Shown: positions 1 to 7,663 of the stretch, piece after piece
Layout: each line of letters starts with the position of its first letter
Position numbering within the stretch: the first letter of the stretch is position 1
Assembly (NCBI GenBank): GCA_002408725.1
Contig: DHTR01000060.1
Span: 45,066-69,043, forward strand
Direction of reading: 5' to 3'
Length of the DNA: 23,978 nucleotides
DNA from: Pelotomaculum sp. UBA5255
GTDB taxonomy: Bacteria > Bacillota > Desulfotomaculia > Desulfotomaculales > Pelotomaculaceae
Notes under the pieces: model-generated
What the model was told of the DNA's origin: nothing
Database searches by the model: none
Seen by the model: the letters and a program-made list of their open reading frames with translations, nothing else
Translations under genes and position numbers: made by a program

Positions 1-1
1 A

Positions 2-493
2 GGTAAGGGGGTCAGCTATTGCGCTACCTGTGACGGGCCTTTGTTCAAGGACAGGGATGTGGCTATGGTTGCCCTTACCTCCGAGGCTGTGGAAGAGGCC
101 AATTACATGGCAGCCTTTTGCCGCAAAATTTACTTTATTGGCGGCAGCGGGCAAACGGGTGAAGGGCTGAACCCGGGTATTGAAGTAATTCAGAACCAGG
201 AAGTGAAAGAAATTAAAGGAAATGATTTTGTTTCAGCAATTCAGCTGGACCGCCGGGAACTGCCGGTGGAGGCAGTGTTTATTTACAGGAACACATATTT
301 GCCGGACCGCCTATTAGATGGTCTTGCTTTAAAGGATAACCATGTCCAGGTAGACCACGATTATAAAACAAATATCACCGGTGTTTATGCGGCCGGTGAC
401 TGCACCGGGAAGCCCTACCAGTTGGCCAAGGCGGTTGGCGAGGGGCAGGTAGCGGCGCTTAACGCCTCCCAGTATCTCGACCGTTTAAATTGA
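2..493 (+). CDS. trxB: thioredoxin reductase, C-terminal part (5' end outside window)
   Basis: The frame is open from the window edge and gives about 163 residues. Near the start it reads S-Y-C-A-T-C-D-G, the redox-active CxxC of bacterial thioredoxin reductase. Near the end it has G-V-Y-A-A-G-D-C, the FAD-binding GD motif. The product would use NADPH and FAD to reduce thioredoxin in the cytoplasm. Full-length members are about 300 residues, so roughly the first 130-140 (FAD domain and start of the NADPH domain) lie upstream. A TTG inside the frame at 41 is not the true start because the CxxC lies before it. A weak stem (517-523 with 533-539) follows the stop, but without a T-run it is not a convincing terminator. 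A related flavoprotein disulfide reductase is possible but less likely. Confidence 0.93.
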   Translation, partial: GKGVSYCATCDGPLFKDRDVAMVALTSEAVEEANYMAAFCRKIYFIGGSGQTGEGLNPGIEVIQNQEVKEIKGNDFVSAIQLDRRELPVEAVFIYRNTYLPDRLLDGLALKDNHVQVDHDYKTNITGVYAAGDCTGKPYQLAKAVGEGQVAALNASQYLDRLN

Positions 494-582
494 TTTCTTA
501 GGAATATTAAATAAAAAATATCCACTCTTGGAGGATATTCCCTACCGACGTCTAATTACTTTACCAAAAGGAGGGATCTAAA

Positions 583-1011
583 GTGGATAAACAATATGGC
601 CAAATTCCCCTGCCGCCGGACTACAATGAGAATGCGTTGTATCTACTGGTACAAAGCCCCAGGGTACTTTACGTTTACTGGGAACTGTCCCCCGGTCTGA
701 GAAACTTATTCAGCGAAAAAAAAGGAGTACAGATCAGATTAAATTTACAAGGCCGCGGGCCATACTACACCACGGATCTCGACCTGTCTAAAAAAAGCCA
801 TTACTTTTCAGAGGTTGTACCGGGCCAGTCGTATAACTGCGAAATCGGGATCATCAACTGGGGGGACGAATTCTACCCGCTTTTGCGGTCAAACTCGGTT
901 GTTGCACCGGATGAACATCCTGCTGAAAAGTGCGGCCCTGAGGAGTACCCTGAACCCGGTACCCCTTTGACCTTTAGCTCAAGTTCCTGGTCTTCCGGAG
1001 ACAAAGAATAA
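583..1011 (+). CDS. DUF4912 domain protein
   Basis: This is a 142-residue protein with a GTG start at 583, chosen because AAAGGAGGG lies just upstream. The N-terminal 80-100 residues match the DUF4912 pattern: a proline-rich opening, then 'LYLLVQSPRVLYVYWEL' followed by a beta-rich stretch with 'YFSEV' and 'GQSYNCEIGI'. The last 40 residues are Pro/Glu/Ser-rich and look disordered. DUF4912 proteins occur in Firmicutes, some with a carbohydrate-related context, but their biochemical role is not established. There is no signal peptide or membrane segment, so it is probably cytoplasmic. It stands alone between trxB and a convergent minus-strand gene. Confidence 0.85.
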   Translation: MDKQYGQIPLPPDYNENALYLLVQSPRVLYVYWELSPGLRNLFSEKKGVQIRLNLQGRGPYYTTDLDLSKKSHYFSEVVPGQSYNCEIGIINWGDEFYPLLRSNSVVAPDEHPAEKCGPEEYPEPGTPLTFSSSSWSSGDKE

Positions 1012-1026
1012 CCGGTTCAAAAGAAA

Positions 1027-1068
1027 AGATTGCCCTGGTCCCCGCAAGAAGAGGGAAAAGGGCAATCT
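1027..1068 (-). terminator. terminator of the stalk-domain gene
   Basis: Ten-base inverted repeat, AGATTGCCCT (1027-1036) with AGGGCAATCT (1059-1068). Read on the minus strand the stem runs into TTTTCTTTT, so it ends transcription of the minus-strand gene whose stop is at 1124. It lies between convergent genes and may also stop plus-strand readthrough, although no T-run follows on that side. Confidence 0.75.
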
Positions 1069-1123
1069 AAATCGTTAAAGGTAAAGGGATTCCTTGTTCA
1101 TACCGGACAGGGGATTAGTTAAC

Positions 1124-2437
1124 TTACTCGTTATTTAAAGCGGGCGGAGTTACCAATTCCTTGGCGGTGCTGACGTCCGGGGCCTTAAAGGTACCGCCGA
1201 GATCGGTGATAGTGAAGTCCCCCTTCATCTTAATGTCCATATTAATCTCTTTCGGCGTGTCGCCATTTATTTCTTCGTCCGTTTTCACCGGTTCGGGATT
1301 CTCCATGGTCATTTGCAAGTGGGCGTCTAAATTGATGATGTCGCTGATGAGCGTTTCCTTGTTGATCAGAACCGAGTAGCTGTAATCAAATGTGGCGTTT
1401 TCAAGCAATTTCTGCATTTGCTCCTGCATGTCCTGCGGGTTTTCGGAGGCTGCTCCCTGCGCCATTCCTTGCATTGCTTGCTGGATGAGCTTTTGATAAA
1501 CCTCCTTAAACTTGTTCATGTCCAGGGTAGCGTTCACGACATAGTAATCCTTATCGTTCACTGACACATCGTTGCCAAAGTTCAAAAGGATCCCCATTTC
1601 CTTCATCAGCGCGGCTGCCTTCATGGGATCAGACTGGATATCCTGCTGCTGTTTCCAGAATTCCGGGGAGAACGGCATGCCCTGAACCATCCAGTCCTGC
1701 CCGGGGGCCTTCATATACATATTTTCCTGGTTCATGTACATTTCCACAACCATTTCCGGGATTTCTTCCCCGGCCACGGGAGCACCGGCCCCGAGATCAA
1801 TCGTTTGCTTCATATATAAAGAGAGAGGATCGTTCTGAATTTGGCCGGTTAATTTCGTGGTTAAATTTTTCGGGGCTTCCTCAATAGCTTTCCCGTCTGC
1901 CTTTAAGTCCATGTCAATCTTGAAGAGGCCTTCCATGGAGTAAGTGTTATAGGTCTGGCTTGCCACCGTAGACTTCGCCAGCAAATCGGACACCGTCATA
2001 CCATCCCTGGTTTCGCTCCGGGTTAACGTAACCAGCCACTGTTCTCCATTCCAGTCAACCACAAAGCCAAAGGCGCTGCTGACGGCCCGGAGCGGAATAA
2101 ATACGTTATCCTCTGTTTTAAACGGCTCGGTGGGCAGCGTTATGGGGCTGTTGTCCAGCAATGCTTCCTTTTCTCCCAGGGTCAGACTCAAGGTCTCCCC
2201 GTTTTCCGTGATAGCGAAGTCGTTAGCAGAGGTCCACTGGACTTCAGCGCCGGCAAGACTAACGTAAGTGTCCACAGGAATCATGCTGAAGTCCTCTACA
2301 AGGGACAGGCAGGGCGAAGGTACCGCATCTCCGTTTACCTGCAGTTGGACGTTGACGTTTTCAGCGGCAAAAGCAGGACAGGCCGCGAATACCAGCAACA
2401 GCACAAATCCAAGCGTAACAATGAACTTCCTTTTCAT
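1124..2437 (-). CDS. secreted stalk-domain (copper amine oxidase N-like) protein with DUF6612-like C-terminal region
   Basis: The protein has 437 residues when started at the ATG ending at 2437, which has AGGGGTGG upstream; an in-frame ATG at 2470 lacks such a site. It begins with a signal peptide: M-K-R-K, a hydrophobic run 'FVLLLVFAACPAFA', then a likely cut before A-E-N. Residues about 25-140 form a copper-amine-oxidase N-terminal/stalk domain, with the typical 'FIPLRAVSSAFGFVVDW' motif and strand repeats. The remainder resembles the DUF6612/LppX-like lipoprotein fold: 'YSMEGLFKIDMDLKAD', 'MYMNQENMYMKAPGQDW', 'FSYSVLINKET'-type beta strands. It has no lipobox Cys at the cleavage site. It is likely exported and cell-surface associated, with unknown ligand. 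A hairpin terminator follows. Confidence 0.85.
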   Translation of the reverse strand: MKRKFIVTLGFVLLLVFAACPAFAAENVNVQLQVNGDAVPSPCLSLVEDFSMIPVDTYVSLAGAEVQWTSANDFAITENGETLSLTLGEKEALLDNSPITLPTEPFKTEDNVFIPLRAVSSAFGFVVDWNGEQWLVTLTRSETRDGMTVSDLLAKSTVASQTYNTYSMEGLFKIDMDLKADGKAIEEAPKNLTTKLTGQIQNDPLSLYMKQTIDLGAGAPVAGEEIPEMVVEMYMNQENMYMKAPGQDWMVQGMPFSPEFWKQQQDIQSDPMKAAALMKEMGILLNFGNDVSVNDKDYYVVNATLDMNKFKEVYQKLIQQAMQGMAQGAASENPQDMQEQMQKLLENATFDYSYSVLINKETLISDIINLDAHLQMTMENPEPVKTDEEINGDTPKEINMDIKMKGDFTITDLGGTFKAPDVSTAKELVTPPALNNE

Positions 2438-2898
2438 AAAACCACCCCTGTTCAAGTATTTTAGATACATTTCTTCGCGAACCCGGCACGCACCTCCTTT
2501 TTTTTATATTGAATCAAGAAGCAAAATTGTCCTGTAACATAATAACAAGATAAAACAATTGATTGTGACAGGGTTTTATGAAAAAAGAAAGTGCTGTTCC
2601 AGGCAACGATGCCTCTGGTAGCCAATAATAAAGAATTTCAGGAACTGCACAGCTACTATACAGCTTTTATTACGTCATATTATAGTTGAATTTCTTTAAA
2701 ATTTTTGAGGTAAAGAAAAAATCAGAGTCAAAAAGTAAATTAGGGTATTTTAGCATGATTTGGCATTGTTCTTAAAGGTCTTTACTGAAATGATTTAAGA
2801 AAGAAATATTTAAAGCTGGGGAAGAATTCTATATGTAGAAAGCCTGGGATTCCAGGGGCCTAAGCGAACAACCTTTATATATTGGAAAAGGTGGTAAG
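2438..2898. other. AT-rich intergenic region between divergent genes
   Basis: About 460 bases separate the minus-strand stalk gene from the plus-strand gene at 2899. The part next to 2437 holds that gene's ribosome site. The rest is AT-rich. No RNA gene, repeat or consensus promoter could be picked with confidence. Promoters for both flanking genes presumably lie here. Confidence 0.5.
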
Positions 2899-3753
2899 AT
2901 GTACAGAATTTTGCTTATATTATTAGTTGGCATGCTGGGAGTTTTAGTTCTGGTAATAGCAGTTTCATTTTTTTCAAATTTACAGTTCAATAAAAATGTG
3001 GATAAAGAAGTAAAAGAGTTTTTTAGTGGTGTGGAAAATAAAGGCGGTATTATTCAAAGGGCTGACCTTGAGGGTCTGCCGCCGGTAGTGCAAAAATGGA
3101 TGGAACAGTCACAAGTGGTGGGCAAAGAAAGAATAGCGGCAGTTCGTTTAAAGCAAAAGGTATCCATGAGGCTCAAGGAGGGAGGGCCCTGGATGCCTGC
3201 CGATGTGCAGCAGTACTTCAGGGTAGATGAGCCGGGATTTATTTGGCAAGTAAAAGTCGATATGGCCCCGCTGCTATACTTTGCAGGAAAAGATAAGTAT
3301 GAAGAAGGTAGGGGGCACATGCTCATAAGGTTCCTCTCACTGGTAAAGGTAGCGGATGCCACGGGAAAAGAAATAGATCAGGGTGCCATGCTGCGCTACC
3401 TGGCTGAGAGCGTGTGGCTTCCGACCGCGGCCCTGAGCAACTATATTAAGTGGGAAGAGATGGATGCCAACTCAGCCAGGGCCACAATGACCTACGGGGG
3501 GATAACTGTTTCAGGGGTTTTTACTTTTAACCAAAAAGGCGAGGTTGTTAACTTTGTTGCCCAAAGATACGGGGACTTTAACGGCCAGTACCTGATGAAA
3601 ACCTGGGTTGTTAACATGAAGGAGCATAAGCATTTTAACGGCATAAGGATTCCCTCCGTTGGGGAAGTCATTTGGAGACTGGAAACGGGGGACTACAACT
3701 GGTACCAGTTTGAGATTAAAGATATTGAATACAATAAACCGGCTGTCTATTAG
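2899..3753 (+). CDS. membrane-anchored DUF6920 (DUF6544) family protein
   Basis: This 284-residue protein has an ATG start 7 bases after AAAAGGTGG. Residues 4-28 form one strong hydrophobic segment (signal anchor), and the rest is a soluble domain expected outside the membrane. Recognisable family pattern: 'GLPPVVQKWMEQSQVVGKE' near residue 55, then 'VRLKQKVSMRL', 'QYF..DEPGFIW' and 'MLRYLAESVWLPTAAL', ending in 'ETGDYNWYQFEIKDIEY'. These match the DUF6920 family (earlier DUF6544), which has no established function. It appears monocistronic. The assignment is from memory of family motifs. Confidence 0.82.
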   Translation: MYRILLILLVGMLGVLVLVIAVSFFSNLQFNKNVDKEVKEFFSGVENKGGIIQRADLEGLPPVVQKWMEQSQVVGKERIAAVRLKQKVSMRLKEGGPWMPADVQQYFRVDEPGFIWQVKVDMAPLLYFAGKDKYEEGRGHMLIRFLSLVKVADATGKEIDQGAMLRYLAESVWLPTAALSNYIKWEEMDANSARATMTYGGITVSGVFTFNQKGEVVNFVAQRYGDFNGQYLMKTWVVNMKEHKHFNGIRIPSVGEVIWRLETGDYNWYQFEIKDIEYNKPAVY

Positions 3754-3789
3754 TAACTGCATGCTAATAGTCAACTATCTGAAGAGGAT

Positions 3790-3987
3790 ATGAAGGCACT
3801 AAATAAGTTTATGGTTAATCGATTAGCGTATGTGTTTACATTGATTGTTGAAGAGAGGTGGATCGAGTTTAATATTCTAGTTCAAAGCAATGATTGGATG
3901 TTTGGACACGATTGGGATGAAGCAGAAATAGATGATGGAGGAATGAGGAAGTATATTGAACTTAAGTTGAAAAAATTACGAAAGTAA
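3790..3987 (+). CDS. small hypothetical protein
   Basis: A 65-residue frame starts at an ATG 6-7 bases after AAGAGGA, 36 bases past the previous stop. The protein has a mixed N-terminus (VNRLAYVFTLIVEERW) and a charged, acidic-then-basic C-terminus (DWDEAEIDDGG..., KLKKLRK). No family is recognised. It is flanked by an orphan reading frame with no start (4033-4302), so it may belong to a decaying block. The ribosome site and plausible composition give moderate support only. Confidence 0.4.
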   Translation: MKALNKFMVNRLAYVFTLIVEERWIEFNILVQSNDWMFGHDWDEAEIDDGGMRKYIELKLKKLRK

Positions 3988-4032
3988 TAATTCAGTGGTT
4001 CAAAGCACCATCATACATTCATGTCCGGTTAA

Positions 4033-4302
4033 TCAGTTTATTACAAGGTACATGAGCTCTTACAAAATACATGGGTAGACGGGTATGCGACACAATACCT
4101 GGATATTCTGAATTGCAGGTTTCTCAATATGAACAGTGAAAAGCGCCTGAAAAGCATACCGACCATGGCAAAACGACTGGCTGAGCAGGGCGATGAATAC
4201 CGGCAGGTTAAAATTGAGGTTGTTGCTGCGGCAAAAAAGTACAATACATCAGAAGATAACATCAGGCCGGTGGTCGATTATCCGGATGATATTGAGTGGT
4301 AA
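4033..4302 (+). pseudogene. orphan 3' end of an unidentified gene
   Basis: After an in-frame stop at 4030-4032 the frame stays open for 89 codons to TAA at 4300-4302. The only good start is an internal ATG at 4129, without a clear ribosome site. The translation looks like real protein: 'WVDGYATQYLDILNCRFLN', 'KRLKSIPTMAKRLAEQGDEY' and the end 'VVDYPDDIEW', a helical segment with a tidy acidic C-terminus. I do not recognise the family. Because the plausible protein starts well before any start codon, it is best read as the surviving 3' part of a truncated gene. A 57-residue protein from 4129 is possible. Confidence 0.4.
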
Positions 4303-4449
4303 TTTCCTCTGACGACCATCTGTCGCACCAGCATGTTTAAGATATTTGTAGCGTGAACAGATGAAAATCATTACATAAAACAAACTTTTTGATTTCTGTT
4401 GCTAGTATAGTATACGAGAGAACATTTTGAAAAGAGAGGGGAAAAGATC

Positions 4450-5217
4450 ATGTTCCAGGTTGTTCTCACAGTAGCGGCAGGCAAAAGATTAATTGCCAGG
4501 GCAGTGGCGGCGCATCCTGCTACCCAGGCGGCTCTCCGGACCGGGACTATTGTCATTATTGCGGGAACCACAAACGGTTACTTTGCCGAGGAGGTACTGG
4601 CGCTGACCGGCCAATCAAAGGGATTTAGCCGACGGCGGTTTTTTCGCGGCATAACACTTCCTCCCTACATGCCCGCGACTGAAACGGGCAGGCTTCCGGA
4701 TGAAACAGGATTTCCCGGTGATGTGGTAATTGTGAAGGGCGAATGGCGGCAGGGTAAAACCATTTTCGATGTTGTCGACGACCTGAAGGAAGGCGATGTT
4801 ATTTTGAAAGGCGCAAATTCGTTAGACCTGTCGCAAAAGCGGGCTGCTATTCTCATCGGTGATCGCCGGGGCGGCACAATAGGAGTTTCTTTGCAGGCTG
4901 TTGTCGGAAGGCGGGTACGCCTGCTTCTGCCGGTTGGACTGGAGAAACGGATTACAGGCAATCTTGATGAACTGGCTGCAAAACTCAACGCGCCGGGCGC
5001 TCACGGGCCAAGGTTCCTGCCGGTTCCCGGTGAGGTTATCAGCGAAATAGAAGCTATTTCTATGCTTTCCGGCGCAACCGCCGAACTTGTAGCGGCGGGT
5101 GGTGTTTGTGGAGCGGAAGGCTCGGTATGGCTCGCTGTCAGCGGTGAACCAGAGGAGGAAAAACTGGCAAAGAAGCTAATCGCGTCTTTGGCCAAAGAAC
5201 CCTCTTTTAAACTTTGA
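4450..5217 (+). CDS. conserved-looking protein of unknown function
   Basis: The frame gives 255 residues, with ATG at 4450 preceded by GAGAGGGG at suitable spacing. It has no signal peptide or obvious membrane segment. Glycine-rich strand-turn motifs suggest an alpha/beta nucleotide- or cofactor-binding fold: 'GTIVIIAGTTNGYFAEE', 'GDVVIVKGEWR', 'EGDVILKGANSLD', 'AAILIGDRRGGTIGV' and 'EAISMLSGATAELVAAGGV'. The N-terminus includes 'TVAAGKRLIARAV', which could be a helix start after a strand. I cannot name the family. It is probably transcribed alone from the 150-base gap upstream, where TTGATT and TATACG-like boxes sit near 4389-4411, a weak match. Confidence 0.7.
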   Translation: MFQVVLTVAAGKRLIARAVAAHPATQAALRTGTIVIIAGTTNGYFAEEVLALTGQSKGFSRRRFFRGITLPPYMPATETGRLPDETGFPGDVVIVKGEWRQGKTIFDVVDDLKEGDVILKGANSLDLSQKRAAILIGDRRGGTIGVSLQAVVGRRVRLLLPVGLEKRITGNLDELAAKLNAPGAHGPRFLPVPGEVISEIEAISMLSGATAELVAAGGVCGAEGSVWLAVSGEPEEEKLAKKLIASLAKEPSFKL

Positions 5218-5371
5218 TACCAATGCCCGTCCATCAGCAGGAGGCCTGTTCCCGCCGGTCATGTCGCCAGGTTAGAAATTATCCAGCAGCAGGTAGATGT
5301 TCGGGACGATATAGAGGGTGAGGGCAGTGGTTATAATAATAAGAAATTTAAAGATAATGGGAGTGGAGAAC

Positions 5372-5761
5372 ATGAATGAGTTGGATCAACTAATCAAAGA
5401 GAAGCTTGTTTCCCTTAAGGGAAAAGCAATCGATACCCTTATTGAGAAACACCCGAGAATCCTTTCTGTTGTTGATGGATATTTAAAGAAAAGGGATATC
5501 AGTGCCGGTCTTCGTATAACTGAAAACGGAAAGACAATAGGAGAGTATACTTTCCGTTTGAATGGCCTGCGAATAGCAGAGGTTGAAAGCGGGGTGCTCT
5601 CTTCTGAGATTCACCATCCGTTTGGAGTAATTAAACCTTACGGTATTATGGAGAAAAGTGTTTTAGAGAAAGCCCTGGAGGATGAGCAAAGCTTTATCAA
5701 TAACCCGTTTCAAACAACTCTTAAATACATGCCGGATATTACTATTAAGTTTATGAGATGA
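5372..5761 (+). CDS. 129-residue protein of unknown function
   Basis: The start is set at ATG 5372, which has GGAGTGGAG upstream; the frame also contains an ATG at 5318 without a good ribosome site. The product is soluble and about 14 kDa. It has an N-terminal charged helix ('MNELDQLIKEKLVSLKGKA') and then beta-type segments ('ISAGLRITENGKTIGEYTF', 'GVIKPYG'). The C-terminus 'YMPDITIKF' is reminiscent of SCP2-like lipid-binding domains, but the match is too slight to assign. The stop codon overlaps the first base of a hairpin terminator, so this is the last gene of its transcript. It follows the 255-residue gene by about 155 bases. Confidence 0.6.
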   Translation: MNELDQLIKEKLVSLKGKAIDTLIEKHPRILSVVDGYLKKRDISAGLRITENGKTIGEYTFRLNGLRIAEVESGVLSSEIHHPFGVIKPYGIMEKSVLEKALEDEQSFINNPFQTTLKYMPDITIKFMR

Positions 5762-5790
5762 AATTGCCCCAGGGGCAATTTCAATACTTT
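5760..5790 (+). terminator. Rho-independent terminator
   Basis: Perfect 11-base arms GAAATTGCCCC (5760-5770) and GGGGCAATTTC (5772-5782), followed by AATACTTTTTTT. The inner pairs must open to make a loop. The stem overlaps the TGA stop of the 129-residue gene. Confidence 0.85.
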
Positions 5791-5801
5791 TTTTAGATAG
5801 T

Positions 5802-5834
5802 AAAAGCCATTTACTGGAAAAGTAAGTGGCTTTT
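5802..5834. repeat. second hairpin after the terminator
   Basis: AAAAGCCA (5802-5809) and TTACT (5811-5815) pair with AGTAA (5821-5825) and TGGCTTTT (5827-5834), with one T-G wobble and a 5-base loop. It ends in TTTT, so it may be a back-up terminator. The following 210 bases up to the GNAT gene show nothing else recognisable. Confidence 0.65.
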
Positions 5835-6052
5835 GACGTATATTCAGATACTCTCCATAACTTTTGACAGCGTTCATTAAAACCTGGTGGATTAAGAAAT
5901 AAAAAATATTTAAGGTTATTGAATTCCGGAGAATAAGCAAAGCAAGTTTTAGCCTGTGTATTGGCATGAGTCGGTAGAAAAAACAGGGAAAAGGCTGCCG
6001 GCGCTGAATAATTCTACAAGATGTTTTTATAGACAAGGAGAGGAGGTCTTTT

Positions 6053-6886
6053 ATGGCTCTACAAATCAGGAGGATGACCGGGGCTGAGGCCGCGCTTGCT
6101 ATAGACTGGGCGGCTCGGGAGGGCTGGAATCCCGGCGTGCATGACGCGGAGTATTTCTACAGCACTGATCCCGGGGGCTTTTTTATCGGCGAACTGGAAG
6201 GAGAACCGGTCGCCTGTATTTCCGCGGTGTCATACGGAAGTAATTACGGTTTTGTCGGATTTTATATAGTGAGAACGGAGTACCGTGGAAAAGGGTTCGG
6301 GCTTAAAATATGGGAGCATGGTATGAACCGTTTGAAAGGCCGCGTTATTGGCCTGGACGGGGTGCCGGCTCAGCAGGAGAACTACAAAAAATACGGTTTT
6401 AAGCTTGCTTACCGGAATATCCGCTTTAGGGGTATTGGTGGGGGCAGTAGGAATCGGAGCATTGTAAACCTGGCAGATGTGTCGTTTCAAGATTTGCTTG
6501 CTTATGACAGCGCTCAATTTTCCGTTCCGCGTCCCGTGTTTCTCCGTCAGTGGATTATTCAGCCGGAGGGAGCGGCGCTTGGATATATGAGAGATGGCCG
6601 GCTTGCGGGCTTCGGTGTACTGCGTGCCTGCCGTGAGGGATATAAGATTGGGCCTCTTTTTGCCGATGAGCCTGACATAGCGGAAAGCCTGTTTGGCGCT
6701 CTCACTGCAAGATGTCCCCGGGAGCCGGTTTTCCTGGATGTTCCCGAGGTTAATTCCGCGGCAGTCGAACTTGCGCAAAGGCATAACATGCAGGTGGTTT
6801 TTGAAACTGCGCGGATGTATACAGGTAAACCGGTAGAACTGCCTCTCTCGCAAATTTATGGCGTAACCAGTTTTGAGCTAGGTTAA
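6053..6886 (+). CDS. GNAT acetyltransferase with YitH-like C-terminal domain
   Basis: The ATG at 6053 follows AGGAGAGGAGG, and the protein has 277 residues. Residues 1-130 form a GNAT acetyl-CoA-dependent N-acetyltransferase domain: 'GEPVACISAVSY' (strand 4), 'YIVRTEYRGKGFGLKIW' with the R-G-K-G-F-G acetyl-CoA pyrophosphate loop at about 78-83, and 'QENYKKYGFK' near 120. Residues about 140-270 match the second domain of the Acetyltransf_18 (YitH/HolE) type: 'GYMRDGRLAGFGVLRAC', 'YKIGPLFADEP' and 'FLDVPEVN'. Members transfer acetyl groups to small amines, but the substrate here is unknown. Monocistronic, cytoplasmic, with two hairpins downstream. Confidence 0.9.
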   Translation: MALQIRRMTGAEAALAIDWAAREGWNPGVHDAEYFYSTDPGGFFIGELEGEPVACISAVSYGSNYGFVGFYIVRTEYRGKGFGLKIWEHGMNRLKGRVIGLDGVPAQQENYKKYGFKLAYRNIRFRGIGGGSRNRSIVNLADVSFQDLLAYDSAQFSVPRPVFLRQWIIQPEGAALGYMRDGRLAGFGVLRACREGYKIGPLFADEPDIAESLFGALTARCPREPVFLDVPEVNSAAVELAQRHNMQVVFETARMYTGKPVELPLSQIYGVTSFELG

Positions 6887-6901
6887 GTAATATTGGATAT
6901 G

Positions 6902-6948
6902 CTGCACAGGGGCTTCTTGAGCTATGACACCAAAAAGCTCCTGTGCAG
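6902..6948. repeat. long inverted repeat after the GNAT gene
   Basis: CTGCACAGGGGCTT (6902-6915) pairs with AAGCTCCTGTGCAG (6935-6948) with one mismatch and a 19-base loop. No T-run follows, so it is a stable mRNA 3' structure more than a classical terminator. It sits directly before a true terminator. Confidence 0.7.
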
Positions 6949-6963
6949 GCGATTGTCTCAAAC

Positions 6964-7001
6964 AAAAGTGGTTGAGAGCATTGCGCTTTCAACCACTTTT
7001 T
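6964..7001 (+). terminator. bidirectional terminator between convergent genes
   Basis: AAAAGTGGTTGA (6964-6975) and TCAACCACTTTT (6989-7000) form a perfect 12-bp stem with a 13-base loop, followed by T and AT on the plus strand. On the minus strand the stem also ends in TTTT. It therefore serves both the GNAT gene and the convergent cupin gene, whose stop is at 7020. Confidence 0.85.
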
Positions 7002-7019
7002 ATGGCAAGACCTTTGGTC

Positions 7020-7358
7020 TTATCCTTTAATAACGGTTAAGAGCATTTTAAAGCTTTTTCTCGCTTCCAGTGCGTGAGGGACGCCTTTCGGCATGACAAC
7101 ACTTTCACCAGCCTTCACCTTGAAAGTTTGTCCGCCAATAGTGATCTCGGCTTCGCCGTCCAGGATTTGCACCAGGGCGTCGCCGGGTGCCGTGTGTGCG
7201 CTGATTCCTTCTCCCTGGCTGATTGAAAACAGCGTTAGTGTGACTTGCGGCAGTTGAGCCAGGGTGCGGCTGATCACCCGGCTTTCCTGGTAATCCACCA
7301 GTTCATCCAGCTTTAGAACTTCCGCAAAACCAATGTTTTTCATAAAGCTGTCAGCCAT
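7020..7358 (-). CDS. small single-domain cupin protein
   Basis: This is a 112-residue protein, ATG at 7358 with AAAGGGGG about 10 bases upstream. The core is a cupin beta-barrel: 'GEGISAHTAPGDALVQILDGEAEITIGGQTFKVKAGESVVMPKGVPHALEA'-type strands, cited here only for motif 1 (H-T-A-P-G-D) and motif 2 (P-K-G-V-P-H). One histidine per motif is visible, fewer than in metal-rich cupins, so metal binding is uncertain. Such small cupins act as enzymes or ligand-binding proteins, and the substrate cannot be told. Single gene with its own promoter (-10 at 7397) and a shared terminator. Confidence 0.85.
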   Translation of the reverse strand: MADSFMKNIGFAEVLKLDELVDYQESRVISRTLAQLPQVTLTLFSISQGEGISAHTAPGDALVQILDGEAEITIGGQTFKVKAGESVVMPKGVPHALEARKSFKMLLTVIKG

Positions 7359-7396
7359 CTACATGCGCCCCCTTTAAAATTGCTCATTTTAACCAT

Positions 7397-7405
7397 ATTA
7401 TAGCA
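7397..7405 (-). promoter_or_regulatory. extended -10 promoter element for the cupin gene
   Basis: Minus strand TGC-TATAAT, a perfect -10 box with the TGn extension, about 39 bases upstream of the cupin start. No good -35 is visible, as is usual for extended -10 promoters. Confidence 0.6.
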
Positions 7406-7663
7406 CAGGATCTTCTTATTATAACGCCGATAAGAAGGTAATTTGCATGCCGGCTTCTTTTCCCCGGATGATGTGAGCAAGGCCGCCTTTGGCCACTTGA
7501 TCTTTCTTCCCTTTCTCCCTGCCCCAATTCTTTACCCCAAGTGGCGGCTCCGTGTGATGCCTTATTTCCAGGTGAAGTGAATTATCTGTTTTTTTTTGAG
7601 TCAAACAGAAGGTTTGCAAGGAGAAAACTGTGTCAGAAGAACCTCCCCTTGACACCTCCCCTG
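7406..7663. other. intergenic stretch between MFS and cupin genes
   Basis: Past the MFS stop the minus strand shows a direct repeat of AGGGGAGGT and a GTGTCA/TGACAC inverted pair, but no T-rich terminator. A 78-codon open frame lies here; its composition is unconvincing and it is not called. No RNA gene is visible. Confidence 0.4.

Noticed and set aside
517..539. Terminator after trxB
   Set aside because: A 7-bp AT-rich stem without a following T-run is too weak to call.
2578..2628. 16-codon frame starting M-K-K-E-S-A-V
   Set aside because: Too short, only a weak AGGG upstream, and no terminator or context.
5710..6036. 108-codon minus-strand frame
   Set aside because: It runs antisense through a terminator and a second hairpin and has no ribosome site.
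6230..6853. 207-codon minus-strand frame
   Set aside because: Antisense shadow of the well-supported GNAT gene.
7419..7655. 78-codon minus-strand open frame between the MFS and cupin genes
   Set aside because: The start sits on top of its only purine-rich stretch, and the translation has an odd composition with no recognisable motif.
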